The translations under genes were made by a program, and so were the position numbers. Positions 51,134-59,133 of a stretch of 64,000 bases of DNA are shown here, piece after piece (the first letter of the stretch is position 1; every line of letters starts with the position of its first letter). Source of the DNA: Methanoculleus methanifontis (lineage in GTDB: Archaea > Halobacteriota > Methanomicrobia > Methanomicrobiales > Methanoculleaceae); NCBI RefSeq assembly GCF_030464365.1, contig NZ_VCYI01000002.1, forward strand, positions 1 through 64,000. Direction: 5' to 3'. Below the pieces are notes generated by a model. The model was not told where the DNA came from. It made no database searches and was given only the letters and a program-made list of their open reading frames with translations.

Positions 51134-51977
51134 GAGGTCATCCCAATATTCTCCCGATCATGACACTACATGCCAAGTGAATCAATCCCATGAATGAGTG
51201 CTCATATCGCTCGTATCGGGGAGTGATCTTCTTGAACGCCTCAATCCAGCTGAAGAACCGTTCTACCGCATTGCGCTTTTTATAGAGTTCTGGATCAAAC
51301 CAGAATGGCCTCCCTCGTTTCGGCTGTTTCCGGGATCTCCGGTTGACCGGTATATTACTCTTTATTCTTCTTTTACGGTTGTACTGACGGATTTCCCGGG
51401 CATCGTAGGCTGCATCTGCGGAGATGATTGCAGGACGCTCCTGCACTTCGGGAATCTCAAACGCTTCGAGGGTTGGCTCGTAGAGCCGTGAATCATGGAC
51501 ATTTGCCGGTGCAACCGTGCAGGCAAGCGGGAGGCCGTTCCGATCGACCAGAGCACTCAGCTTATTCCCGTTTACCTTTTTATAGCCATCATAGCCCGCT
51601 GATCCCCTTTTTTAGCCGGGATATCCTTGGTATCCGTCGCACAATGTGATAGATCGATTTTCTTGATCGCATACCCGGATCGGAGCAGGTCGAGGAAGAT
51701 CGCCTGGTACACTCCTTTCTCGCAGAGTTCGAGATGGTACCGATGAACCGTCGATTTGGTGCCATATTTCGCCGGTACATCGAGCCAGGAGCACCCGGTG
51801 GTCAGAACGTACAGGATACCGTTGAACAGCCTGCGGGGATCACATCGGGGTCGACCGATATGCGGCTTTGTTGGGGGGAGGTATTTCTGAACAATCTCCC
51901 AGAGATCATCGTCAATTTCCCGGAATGCCATGACCCCCGGTTTTATCTAAGGGGTCTTATAATTTTAGGATCACCTC
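51134..51977 (-). mobile_element. IS5-family (IS427-like) insertion sequence, 844 bp
   Basis: Imperfect terminal inverted repeats occur at both ends: GAGGTCATCCCAATATT at 51134-51150 and, reversed, GAGGTGATCCTAAAATT at 51977-51961 (14 of 17 match). A 3-bp direct repeat CAT flanks the element (51131-51133 and 51978-51980), as expected for target duplication. It carries one transposase expressed through a frameshift. It sits between two facing ORB boxes, 13 bases from ORB5. Confidence 0.88.
51138..51931 (-). CDS. IS5-family DDE transposase made by -1 frameshift
   Basis: The first frame (51931 to 51572) starts 'MAFREIDDDLWEIVQKYLPP' and contains the first acidic residue in 'KKIDLSHCATDTKD'. At AAAAAAGGGG (51613-51604, minus strand) a -1 shift leads to a second frame. 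That frame continues without interruption, 'RGSAGYDGYKKVNGNKL', with 'ISADAAYDAREIRQYN' and the final 'KKRNAVERFFSWIEAFKKIT', the D and E of the DDE triad. The fused product has about 264 residues, the normal IS427-group length. All catalytic parts are present and no decay is visible, so the element may still be active. Confidence 0.88.
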
Positions 51978-51989
51978 CATGAAAATAAG

Positions 51990-52012
51990 TTTCCACTGGA
52001 AACGAAGGGGTC
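51990..52012 (+). other. Origin recognition box (ORB) 5
   Basis: The site reads TTTCCACTGGAAACGAAGGG followed by GTC. It shares a long exact core, TTCCACTGGAAACGAAGGGG, with ORB3. It lies immediately to the right of the insertion sequence and faces ORB4. Confidence 0.87.
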
Positions 52013-52362
52013 CTGATCCTGGCGGCAACCGTACGGGAGATGATCGGCGGATGCAAGGATTGATATGCGATGGCCGCTATCGCCGGAAATGCGGGACATG
52101 CGCGAATATCACGGCGCAATGCCGGAAGTGCATGCCCGGAATTCCGCGCCTGCCGGGGGACCCGCCCGCCCGGAGGTAATGCTTCCGTTGTCCACGCTCC
52201 GGGGAATTCCGGTCAGGCACCCTCTCCCGGGGCGCGGAACGGCCCGGAGCGGGCGGTGCGGGGTTTTCGGAACCCGGTTGCCTTTAACCCGGGTGGCTGC
52301 ACTCCCGGTGTCACATTGTAACGTTTATCACCCAGTATCACTCCATCCTACTTGATAGAACA
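52013..52362. other. Intergenic region upstream of purA
   Basis: 350 bases with no supportable gene. Short frames seen here have poor composition and no ribosome sites. The last 30 bases before purA ('CCATCCTACTTGATAG') are the likely promoter-proximal part. No tRNA or riboswitch-like fold is obvious. Confidence 0.4.
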
Positions 52363-53373
52363 ATGAGTTGTACTATTATCGTCGGCGGGTTCTTTGGTGA
52401 CGAGGGAAAAGGAAAGATCGTGGCCCACATCGCTCACCAGGACAGACCATCCATCATCTCCCGGGGTGGCGTTGGCCCGAACGCAGGGCACACGGTTCGT
52501 ATCGGAGAGAAGGAGTACGGGGTCAGGATGGTCCCCTCGGGGTTCGTCTACCCGGAAGCGACCCTCATGATTGGGAGCGGCGTGCTTGTCGATCCTCGTG
52601 TCTTTCTGCGGGAAACCGACCTGGTCGGTGTCCGGGACAGGATCTTTGTTGATGGGCGGTGCGGGGTCATCGAAGAGGATCACATCGCGCGGGACAAGGG
52701 AAGCGACCACCTCAGCAAGAAGATCGGGAGCACCGGAACCGGGTGCGGCCCGGCAAACGCGGATCGTGTCCTCCGGACATCACGGCAGGCGAAAGATGTT
52801 CCCGAACTGGCGGAATTCGTCACCGACGTGGCCCAGGACGTCAACAACGCCCTGGACAACGACGAGGTGGTCCTCCTCGAGGGAACCCAGGGTTTCGGGA
52901 TCTCGCTCTACTTCGGAACCTACCCGTTTGTGACGAGCAAGGATACCTCCGCATCGCAGATCGCCGCCGACAACGGCGTCGGCCCGACCCGGATCGACGA
53001 CGTCATCGTCGTCTTCAAGGCCTACCCGACCCGGGTCGGCGAAGGCCCCTTCTCGACCGAGATGACGGCGGAGCGGTCGCACAAGCTCGGGATCGAGGAG
53101 TTCGGCACCGTCACCCATCGCCAGCGCCGCATCGGCACCTGGGACGGGAAGATGGCGCGCTACTCGGCGATGATCAACGGGTGCACCCAGGCGGCGATCA
53201 CCGGCATCGACCGGGTTGACCCGGCCTGTTTCGGCGCGACGGAGTACGATCAGCTGACGAAGGCGGCACGGGACTTCATCGCGCAGGCCGAAAAGGACAT
53301 CGGCAAACCCGTCACCCTGATCTCGACGGGGCCCGAGATGTCCCAGATCATCGATCTCCGGAGCGAACTATGA
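52363..53373 (+). CDS. purA: Adenylosuccinate synthetase
   Basis: A 336-residue short archaeal PurA, which joins IMP and aspartate with GTP in AMP synthesis. The P-loop and catalytic start are 'GGFFGDEGKGKIVAHIA' with 'GGVGPNAGHTV', and later motifs are 'STGTGCGPANADR', 'LLEGTQGFGISLYFGTYPF' and 'TRVGEGPFSTEM'. Bacterial enzymes are about 430 residues; loss of internal segments is normal in archaea. It heads a run of six rightward genes with overlaps or very short gaps, starting with the Trm112-like gene. Confidence 0.95.
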   Translation: MSCTIIVGGFFGDEGKGKIVAHIAHQDRPSIISRGGVGPNAGHTVRIGEKEYGVRMVPSGFVYPEATLMIGSGVLVDPRVFLRETDLVGVRDRIFVDGRCGVIEEDHIARDKGSDHLSKKIGSTGTGCGPANADRVLRTSRQAKDVPELAEFVTDVAQDVNNALDNDEVVLLEGTQGFGISLYFGTYPFVTSKDTSASQIAADNGVGPTRIDDVIVVFKAYPTRVGEGPFSTEMTAERSHKLGIEEFGTVTHRQRRIGTWDGKMARYSAMINGCTQAAITGIDRVDPACFGATEYDQLTKAARDFIAQAEKDIGKPVTLISTGPEMSQIIDLRSEL

Positions 53374-53555
53374 GAAAGAACCTGATGGAGATACTCTGCT
53401 GTCCGGTCTGTAAGGGCGAACTCGAACTGACCGTGACTGAAGAGAGCGGTGAGGAGGTGCTGGAGGGGACTCTCCGGTGCGCGGCGTGCAGCGTCGACTA
53501 CCCCATCAGCGAGGGCATCCCGAACCTCCTCCCGCAGACCGCCTGTGAGGACTGA
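53370..53555 (+). CDS. Trm112-like zinc-ribbon methyltransferase activator
   Basis: A 61-residue protein with a zinc-ribbon pair, 'EILCCPVCKGELEL' and 'LRCAACSVDYPISEGIPNLL', the exact form of Trm112/YcaR. In archaea and eukaryotes Trm112 holds and activates several SAM methyltransferases for tRNA, rRNA and release factor. Translation starts in an ATGA overlap with purA. The client methyltransferase is not next to it; the one at 19625 is a candidate only by exclusion. Confidence 0.9.
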   Translation: MRKNLMEILCCPVCKGELELTVTEESGEEVLEGTLRCAACSVDYPISEGIPNLLPQTACED

Positions 53556-53563
53556 TTGCGTCG

Positions 53564-54088
53564 ATGACGGAGATCCATCTCAACCGCCGGGGGATTAACG
53601 CCATCGAGGTTCCGGATGAGGTCGAGGTAACGGCAGGGAGCGACCTCGTCCTCCGGATCGTCAACCACGGGTCGCCGTTGCATATAACCCTCGCCTCCTC
53701 GAACTCCTCGGCCTTCACCAGTTTTTTCCACGAGAACCTCTACGTGAGTGGAGACGAGGAGTTCGCTGTCCCCATCCGGGAGAACGCCTATCCCGGCATC
53801 TTTACCATCGAGGTGATCGCCGGATACGGTGCCCGGAGATCGGAGTTTCGGGTCATCGTCAGGGAGCGGGCGGCACCGGAGCCTGAACCCGCCGTGGTTC
53901 CGGCCGCTCCGGTCGCCCCGGTGGTCCCGTTCCGGTGGGACTCTTCTATCCCAATCCTCGCCCTCGTTGCCGCCGCCCTGGTGTTCTACGGGCTATGGCT
54001 GATCTACCAGGTTGATCTCTTAAACGCCGTTGCGTTCGCGGCGCTCCTCGTCGGGGTCATCCTCGTATGGTTGCGGCAGCGGTCGTAG
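53564..54088 (+). CDS. DUF7524-like archaeal membrane protein
   Basis: A 174-residue protein. Residues 1-110 are a beta domain ('[20 protein letters not shown]', '[20 protein letters not shown]', '[17 protein letters not shown]') that resembles a small outside or periplasm-like cupredoxin/Ig fold. A Pro/Ala linker leads to two close membrane helices near the C-terminus. It matches the plan of an archaeal family found in haloarchaea (DUF7524); no function is known. It overlaps the start of cbiB by 22 bases. Confidence 0.75.
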   Translation: MTEIHLNRRGINAIEVPDEVEVTAGSDLVLRIVNHGSPLHITLASSNSSAFTSFFHENLYVSGDEEFAVPIRENAYPGIFTIEVIAGYGARRSEFRVIVRERAAPEPEPAVVPAAPVAPVVPFRWDSSIPILALVAAALVFYGLWLIYQVDLLNAVAFAALLVGVILVWLRQRS

Positions 54089-54987
54089 TCGCCGCGTCGC
54101 TGCTGGTGGACCGGCTGGTCGGCGACCCGCACTCACGCTACCACCCGGTGGCACTCCTCGGCCGGTTCATCGGGTGGTGGGGCGTTCCGGACCGCTACCC
54201 ACCCGGCATCCAGCGGGCGGCCGGCGTCGCGGGAACCCTCGTGACCGTGGCTCTTTTGGCCGCCCCGTTTGCTCTCGTCGAGCTCGCGGCCCCCTGGTAC
54301 CTCTACCTCCTCCTCGCGCCCTTCCTCCTCAAGGCCTGTCTCGCCTGGCGGGCGCTCGAGGAACATGCTACGTCCGTGGTGCGTGCACTCGAGGAGGGAG
54401 GAGTCGGTGCGGGCCGCACACAGGTCGGTATGATGGTGAGCCGGGATACGGCGCGCCTCGATCCCGAGCACGTCCTCTCGGCCGCGTACGAATCGATGAC
54501 GGAGAACCTGGTGGACAGCATCATCTCACCGCTCTTCTACTTTGGACTTTTCGGGCTCGCCGGGGCCGCAGCCTTCCGGGCGGTCAACACCCTGGATGCG
54601 ATGCTCGGCTACCGGGACGAGCGGGCCCGGCTTGGATGGTTCCCGGCCCGCGTCGACGATGTCATGAACTTCATCCCGGCGCGGCTGACCGGCCTCATCC
54701 TCCTCGCCTACTTCGCGGTAAAAGGCCGATTCGGACCGGCATGGGCGGCCCTTCGCCGCGACGCGAAGAAACGGCCGGGGTTCAACGGCGGGATCCCGAT
54801 GGCCGTCATCGCCGGCGGCGTCGGCGTCCGGCTCGAGAAGCCCGGTGCCTACACCCTCGGGGATGCGGAACGGACGCTCGTGGAAGGGGGCGCCGGGATC
54901 GTCTCTGCGGTTCGGGCGGCGACGGTTATCTTTGTGATCTTCGAGATCGCCGCACTATTTTTATTGGGGTCAGTGAGCTATACATAA
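54067..54987 (+). CDS. cbiB: CbiB/CobD adenosylcobinamide-phosphate synthase
   Basis: A 306-residue membrane enzyme that attaches the aminopropanol-phosphate arm to adenosylcobyric acid in late cobalamin/B12-type cofactor synthesis, needed for methyl transfer in methanogens. Marks are '[24 protein letters not shown]', seen in parts as '[14 protein letters not shown]', then '[20 protein letters not shown]' and '[19 protein letters not shown]', and '[19 protein letters not shown]'. Five or so membrane helices are visible. pdxS starts five bases after its stop. Confidence 0.93.
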   Translation: MVAAAVVVAASLLVDRLVGDPHSRYHPVALLGRFIGWWGVPDRYPPGIQRAAGVAGTLVTVALLAAPFALVELAAPWYLYLLLAPFLLKACLAWRALEEHATSVVRALEEGGVGAGRTQVGMMVSRDTARLDPEHVLSAAYESMTENLVDSIISPLFYFGLFGLAGAAAFRAVNTLDAMLGYRDERARLGWFPARVDDVMNFIPARLTGLILLAYFAVKGRFGPAWAALRRDAKKRPGFNGGIPMAVIAGGVGVRLEKPGAYTLGDAERTLVEGGAGIVSAVRAATVIFVIFEIAALFLLGSVSYT

Positions 54988-54992
54988 GAGTA

Positions 54993-55889
54993 ATGAAACT
55001 CGAGGAACTGAGATTTGGAACCGAGCTGATCAAGCGCGGCTTTGCGTCGATGCAGAAGGGCGGCGTCATCATGGACGTCGTCAACGCGGAGCAGGCCGAG
55101 CTCGCCGAAGAGGCCGGTGCCGTCGCCGTCATGGCGCTTGAGAGAGTCCCTGCCGATATCAGAGCGGCCGGTGGCGTGGCCCGTATGGCCGACCCGCAGA
55201 AGATCGTCGAGATCATCGATGCTGTATCCATCCCGGTGATGGGGAAGGCCCGGATCGGCCACTTCGTCGAGGCGCAGATCCTGGAAGCGCTTGGTGTGGA
55301 CATGGTCGACGAGAGCGAGGTGCTGACTCCGGCCGACGAGCAGTTCCATATCGATAAGACCGGTTTCTCCGTCCCATTCGTCTGCGGCGCCCGGAACCTC
55401 GGGGAGGCGCTGCGTCGCATCAACGAGGGTGCGGCGATGATCCGGACGAAGGGCGAGGCCGGAACCGGCAACGTCGTGGAGGCCGTCCGCCACATGCGGG
55501 CGATCATGGGCGGGATCCGGGGCCTCTCGGGTCTCTCCAGCCAGGAGCTCGTCGACCAGGCCCGCGAGATCGAGGCGCCGGCGGAGCTTCTCATCGAGTG
55601 CGCACAGCGCGGCCGCCTTCCCGTGGTGAACTTCTCCGCGGGCGGAATCGCGACCCCTGCCGACGCGGCGCTGATGATGCAGCTCGGAGCGGACGGGGTC
55701 TTCGTCGGGTCGGGCATCTTCAAGTCCGCGAACCCCGAGGAGACCGCCCGGGCGATCGTGGAGGCCGTGAACCACTACGACGATGCAAAGGTCATCGCCG
55801 AGGTGAGCAAGGGCCTTGGAGAGGCGATGAAGGGTCTCGACGTCCATCTCCTCCGGGAAGACGAGGTGTTGCAGACCCGTGGGCGTTAA
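54993..55889 (+). CDS. pdxS: PdxS, pyridoxal 5'-phosphate synthase lyase subunit
   Basis: A 298-residue TIM-barrel synthase that makes PLP from ribose-5-phosphate, glyceraldehyde-3-phosphate and ammonia. Motifs are '[20 protein letters not shown]', '[20 protein letters not shown]', '[20 protein letters not shown]' and '[20 protein letters not shown]'. The ATG at 54993 gives the standard N-terminus. It is followed by pdxT in an 11-base overlap; ammonia comes from that glutaminase. The PLP serves GlgP and the aminotransferase in this window among others. Confidence 0.96.
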   Translation: MKLEELRFGTELIKRGFASMQKGGVIMDVVNAEQAELAEEAGAVAVMALERVPADIRAAGGVARMADPQKIVEIIDAVSIPVMGKARIGHFVEAQILEALGVDMVDESEVLTPADEQFHIDKTGFSVPFVCGARNLGEALRRINEGAAMIRTKGEAGTGNVVEAVRHMRAIMGGIRGLSGLSSQELVDQAREIEAPAELLIECAQRGRLPVVNFSAGGIATPADAALMMQLGADGVFVGSGIFKSANPEETARAIVEAVNHYDDAKVIAEVSKGLGEAMKGLDVHLLREDEVLQTRGR

Positions 55890-56457
55890 GGTCGGCGTTC
55901 TCGCGCTCCAGGGCGACGTCGCCGAGCATATCGCGGCATTCCGGGAGGCTCTCGCGGAGAGGCCGGGCTCATCGGTCACGGCGGTCCGGCACGCGGAAGA
56001 CCTCACGGACCTGGACGCGCTCGCGATACCGGGCGGGGAGTCCACCACCATCTCCCGGCTGATCGAGAAGAACGGGCTTTACGAGCCGCTCGCGGAGTTC
56101 GGGGGCGGGGTCTTTGCCACCTGCGCGGGAATGGTCCTTTCCGCCGACCGGGTGGACGACCCCCGGGTTCGGCCCCTCTCCCTCATCCCGATGCACGTGG
56201 CACGGAACGCCTTCGGCCGGCAGGTCGACTCCCGGGAGACGATGCTCGAGGTCGCGGCCCTCACCGAACCCTTCCGGGCGGTCTTCATCCGGGCGCCGGT
56301 GGCGACGGATGCCGGGGATGGCGTCGAGGTGCTTGCCCGGATACCGGAGGGGATTGTCGCCGTCAGGAGCGGCCGGCACATGGCGTTCGCCTTCCACCCG
56401 GAGCTCGGCGGGGATCTCCGCCTGCACCGGATGTTTCTTGAGGGACTCGGGGTATAA
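55879..56457 (+). CDS. pdxT: PdxT, PLP synthase glutaminase subunit
   Basis: A 192-residue class I glutaminase that feeds ammonia to PdxS. Marks are '[16 protein letters not shown]', '[18 protein letters not shown]', the nucleophile Cys in '[13 protein letters not shown]' and the catalytic His-Glu near '[17 protein letters not shown]'. The start is GTG inside the end of pdxS. Its 3' end and the following arsR gene recur, decayed, at about 58060-58615, so this stretch was the source of a block duplication. Confidence 0.95.
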   Translation: MGVKVGVLALQGDVAEHIAAFREALAERPGSSVTAVRHAEDLTDLDALAIPGGESTTISRLIEKNGLYEPLAEFGGGVFATCAGMVLSADRVDDPRVRPLSLIPMHVARNAFGRQVDSRETMLEVAALTEPFRAVFIRAPVATDAGDGVEVLARIPEGIVAVRSGRHMAFAFHPELGGDLRLHRMFLEGLGV

Positions 56458-56481
56458 AGCCCCGGATCATCCACCTATCTT

Positions 56482-56883
56482 TCAACTTCCGTTGTCATCT
56501 ACGATCAGTTGCGCCCACGCCTCACCTTCGGCCGTCAGGCGGTAGATGATCCAGTTCCCCTGTGCCTCACCGGCGATCAGGTTCGCTTTCTTCAGGACAC
56601 CAAGGTGGTAGGAGAGTTTCGAGTCTGCAATGCCGAGCACCGCCTTGACGACGCAGACACAGAGGGGCTGGACGGCGAGCATCGCGAGGATCTTTAAGCG
56701 GAGGGGGTCGGCGAGTGCGCGAAAGAGGGCGCTCTCCCTTTCCAGGGCCTCGTCCCCCGGCAGCCGCTCCATCAGTCCCGCGATGCCGCCGCACCGGCAG
56801 AGCGCCTCCTCGATCCCTTCCGGGAGGGCCATCGATTCCTGCCTGCGCGTAGTGTTCTTTTCCAACCCGGACTCAGACCCCAT
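56482..56883 (-). CDS. ArsR-family metalloregulator 1
   Basis: A 133-residue winged-helix repressor: 'RESALFRALADPLRLKILAM', the ArsR-type metal loop 'LCVCVVKAVLGIADSKLSYH' with CVC, and the wing 'EGEAWAQ'. An extra 'LCRCGG' near residue 28 adds more Cys. Metal binding at CVC normally releases ArsR proteins from DNA. The ATG at 56883 is taken, although a start at the Met 17 codons later is possible. On the minus strand TATATAT (about 56914-56920) is the promoter, with an 18-bp operator between it and the ATG, so it should repress itself. Paralogue at 58232. Confidence 0.9.
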   Translation of the reverse strand: MGSESGLEKNTTRRQESMALPEGIEEALCRCGGIAGLMERLPGDEALERESALFRALADPLRLKILAMLAVQPLCVCVVKAVLGIADSKLSYHLGVLKKANLIAGEAQGNWIIYRLTAEGEAWAQLIVDDNGS

Positions 56884-56884
56884 G

Positions 56885-56902
56885 TTTCAAGCAATTATGA
56901 AA
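56885..56902. promoter_or_regulatory. ArsR-type operator O1 (arsR1)
   Basis: TTTCAAGCAATTATGAAA is an 18-bp inverted repeat of the TTTCA-N8-TGAAA type. It sits about 15-30 bases downstream of the TATA element of arsR1, over the expected transcription start. Confidence 0.8.
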
Positions 56903-56992
56903 TGGCAGCCGATATATAGACACCGATCCGCCGGGAAAGCCTGCGCTGCCCCACCGGCTAATTCCCCTTTTTTCCATCCCCGGCCGGACCTA

Positions 56993-57010
56993 TTTCAAAC
57001 ATTGCAGAAA
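56993..57010. promoter_or_regulatory. ArsR-type operator O2 (TauE exporter gene)
   Basis: TTTCAAACATTGCAGAAA has the same 18-bp span as O1 with one mismatch in the right half. It lies about 50 bases upstream of an AATTTAAAATA promoter element (about 57054-57064) of the TauE gene, so its position differs from the other copies. Confidence 0.6.
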
Positions 57011-57083
57011 CCTTCACCATAATCTCGGCATGCTGCTAACCTAAGATTCAAACAAATTTAAAATACCCTTCGGGTGCGATCGA

Positions 57084-58016
57084 ATGACTGAAAGAGTAAC
57101 CGAGAGCGTTGATATCGCCAGTGTATTGAAAAAGCACGCGCCGACAATCGTTCTGTTAGCCGTCATCGTCGGCCTGACCGTATGGTCGTTTTCGACCGGC
57201 ATGGCAGCAAAAGAAGGGGCGCCCGCTATCACGTTGACGGCGGTAATCCTGCTCATCGTTGTCGGACTGGCCGCGGGAATGCTTGGCGGAATCATCGGGA
57301 CCGGCGGCTGCAGCGTCATGCTGCCGATCCTCCATTTTTACCTGGGGTATCCGGTGCCCATCGCCATAGGTACCACGCTGTTCGCTGTCATCTTTACAGC
57401 GATGTCCGGAGGGTACGGTCATCTGATACGGAAAAACCTGGATGTAAAAACTACCCTATGGCTTGGTGGGTTTGGCATAATCGGCGTGATTGCCGGTTCG
57501 TATGCCTTCAACCTGCTCTCGGATCAGACGGCCCTTCTGGGACTGATACTCGGTATAGCGTTCCTTCTGCCTGCGGTTCGCATGATTCTCGAAGGGGTTG
57601 CGCATCGAAAGAAAAGCCAGCCGGAAGGAAACGTCATCCCCGGTTCAGAGGGGAGAAAAGGGCTGTTCGGGTTTGTCGTCGGTATTCTGACGGGGCTTGT
57701 CGGACTGGGTGGAGGATATGCCCTTGTTCCCGGTCTGATCTACCTGTTTAACGCGCCGGTGTACGTCACAATGGGAACGTCACTGGCAACGATGATCCCC
57801 CTGGCCGTCGTCGGCGGGGGCATCAAGCTCGCGGAGGGATACGTTGCAATCGGCGCTGCACTGATCCTGGCCGCCGGAACGATCGTGGGTGCACAGCTCG
57901 GTGCTGCCGTCATCAAGAAATTCCACCCGGCAACGTTGAAACTGATCTTCGGCGTCTACTTTTTGTACGTCTCGGTGAAGTTTATACTGGCGTATTTCGG
58001 GGTTGCAATATTTTAG
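57084..58016 (+). CDS. TauE/SafE-family anion exporter
   Basis: A 310-residue membrane protein with about eight helices and the paired TauE/SafE repeats: 'GLAAGMLGGIIGTGGCSVML' in the first and 'GILTGLVGLGGGYALVPGLI' in the second. It should export a sulfur- or arsenic-type anion such as sulfite, sulfoacetate or a thiolated metalloid; the substrate is not proven. Its base composition looks less GC-rich than pdxS/pdxT, which suggests a different origin. It lies between the two arsR copies with an operator in front, so metalloid-responsive control is likely. Confidence 0.88.
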   Translation: MTERVTESVDIASVLKKHAPTIVLLAVIVGLTVWSFSTGMAAKEGAPAITLTAVILLIVVGLAAGMLGGIIGTGGCSVMLPILHFYLGYPVPIAIGTTLFAVIFTAMSGGYGHLIRKNLDVKTTLWLGGFGIIGVIAGSYAFNLLSDQTALLGLILGIAFLLPAVRMILEGVAHRKKSQPEGNVIPGSEGRKGLFGFVVGILTGLVGLGGGYALVPGLIYLFNAPVYVTMGTSLATMIPLAVVGGGIKLAEGYVAIGAALILAAGTIVGAQLGAAVIKKFHPATLKLIFGVYFLYVSVKFILAYFGVAIF

Positions 58017-58059
58017 CGCGAGATCCGGACCTCGGTGCCATCCCCTCGCAGTTACGATG

Positions 58060-58205
58060 GGGGAGCTTATCTCCGGCCAGGTGGACGGTTCCCGGTTGCG
58101 AACCCTGCCCTCATCCCGGACGGAGGATCGTGGCGGTCCGGAGAGGCCTGCACACCGCGTTCGCGTTCCAACCGGGGCTCGGTGGCAGGGCCTGTACCGG
58201 GTGTT
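58060..58205 (+). pseudogene. Decayed copy of the pdxT 3' end
   Basis: The stretch translates in pieces as 'SGQVDGSR' and then 'IVAVRRGLHTAFAFQPGLGG'. These match PdxT 'GRQVDSRE' and '[20 protein letters not shown]'. The intervening part is eroded by indels and the catalytic His-Pro-Glu has become Gln-Pro-Gly. It precedes arsR2 exactly as the true pdxT end precedes arsR1, so both came with one duplicated block. Confidence 0.8.
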
Positions 58206-58231
58206 GTATAGATCCCCGGATGTGCCTGTTT

Positions 58232-58615
58232 TCAACTCCGGGCGTTGCCTGCTATCTGCTGCGCCCAGGCGCTGCCTTCACCGGTCAGCCGGTAGATGAT
58301 CCAGTTCCCCTGCGCCTCGCCGACGATCAGCCCGGCTGTTTTCAGGACCGAGAGATGGTAAGATAACTTTGAATCCGCTATCCCGAGCACTACCTTGATG
58401 ACACAGACACAGAGCGGCTGCACGGCAAGCATCGCAAGGATCTTGAGGCGGAACGGGTCGGCGAGTGCTCGAAAGAGGGCGCTCTCCCGTTCCAGGATGC
58501 CCTCCTCCGGCAACTGCTCCACCAGCCCCGCGATCCCGCCGCACTGGCAGAGCGACTCCTCGACGTCGGGAGGAAGGGACAGGGATGCGCCCCGGTATAT
58601 TTCGTCTTCTGTCAT
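58232..58615 (-). CDS. ArsR-family metalloregulator 2
   Basis: A 127-residue paralogue of the repressor at 56482, with the same 'LCQCGGIAGLVEQLP', 'ALADPFRLKILAMLAVQPLC', CVC metal motif and 'DSKLSYHL' recognition helix. The DNA of the two genes is alike over nearly the full length, and the recognition helix is identical, so both should bind the same operators. The N-terminal 10 residues differ. On the minus strand, AAGTTATAGG (about 58663-58672) is the likely promoter, with operator O3 between it and the ATG at 58615. Confidence 0.9.
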   Translation of the reverse strand: MTEDEIYRGASLSLPPDVEESLCQCGGIAGLVEQLPEEGILERESALFRALADPFRLKILAMLAVQPLCVCVIKVVLGIADSKLSYHLSVLKTAGLIVGEAQGNWIIYRLTGEGSAWAQQIAGNARS

Positions 58616-58634
58616 CGGGGTGTCACACTCATTA

Positions 58635-58652
58635 TTTCAGGGTAACATGAAA
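58635..58652. promoter_or_regulatory. ArsR-type operator O3 (arsR2)
   Basis: TTTCAGGGTAACATGAAA, 18 bp, placed between the arsR2 promoter element and its ATG. It occupies the same position relative to promoter as O1. Confidence 0.78.
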
Positions 58653-58800
58653 TGGAGATGCCTATAACTTTTCGACGCTACCATACGGATACGAACCGGT
58701 TGTAAGACCGCAGAGGAAAAACGTCGGTGTTATCAGCGGTGGCAGAGCAGCACGGCTCATCCTGACGGGGCTCTACCACAAGCCCGCCGGTTGACCTCTA

Positions 58801-58818
58801 CTTCAACTCTTTTTGAAA
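58801..58818. promoter_or_regulatory. ArsR-type operator O4 (upstream of permease operon)
   Basis: CTTCAACTCTTTTTGAAA has the same 18-bp span with one change in the left half. With O5, 51 bases centre to centre, it brackets an ACATTTATC promoter element (about 58824-58832). Confidence 0.6.
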
Positions 58819-58851
58819 CCAGAACATTTATCGGGTGGCGTCACCACACTA

Positions 58852-58869
58852 TTTCAAATAATGTTGAAA
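58852..58869. promoter_or_regulatory. ArsR-type operator O5 (Cys-rich peptide/permease operon)
   Basis: TTTCAAATAATGTTGAAA, 18 bp, the most symmetric copy. It lies just after the promoter element and two bases before the ATG at 58872, so a bound repressor would cover the transcription start. Confidence 0.8.
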
Positions 58870-58871
58870 CG

Positions 58872-59036
58872 ATGGAGCGTAGCACCATGACGGACGACAC
58901 CAGCAAAAACCGGAAGGAGGGCATCGCCGGACGGATCAAGAACCTTTTTGCACCGGAGAGCGACTGCGGCTGCGGCGGCGGCTGCTGCGGCAACGTAAAG
59001 ATTGTGCCGAAGAAGACGGACGAGAAGAAGGAGTGA
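58872..59036 (+). CDS. 54-residue Cys-rich peptide
   Basis: A small hydrophilic peptide with a central 'PESDCGCGGGCCGNVKIVPK' segment: four Cys within eight residues, flanked by Lys-rich stretches. It could bind a soft metal ion or metalloid like a mini-metallothionein. It is the first gene after operators O4/O5 and ahead of two permease genes. Two starts are possible (58872 and 58887); neither has a clear ribosome site, so the mRNA may be nearly leaderless. I recognise no family. Confidence 0.75.
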   Translation: MERSTMTDDTSKNRKEGIAGRIKNLFAPESDCGCGGGCCGNVKIVPKKTDEKKE

Positions 59037-59133
59037 CCGGAAGCGGAGCATGGCAGGCGTATGGGTGAGGAGTTTCGTGCCCGGGCGGCGTACGGCCCTC
59101 AGGAGAGGGAACAGGGCAGGTGAGTGAGCGACC

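Noticed and set aside
58003-58299. 98-codon frame on the plus strand
   Set aside because: It mixes a decayed pdxT tail with sequence antisense to arsR2; explained better as a remnant of a duplicated block.
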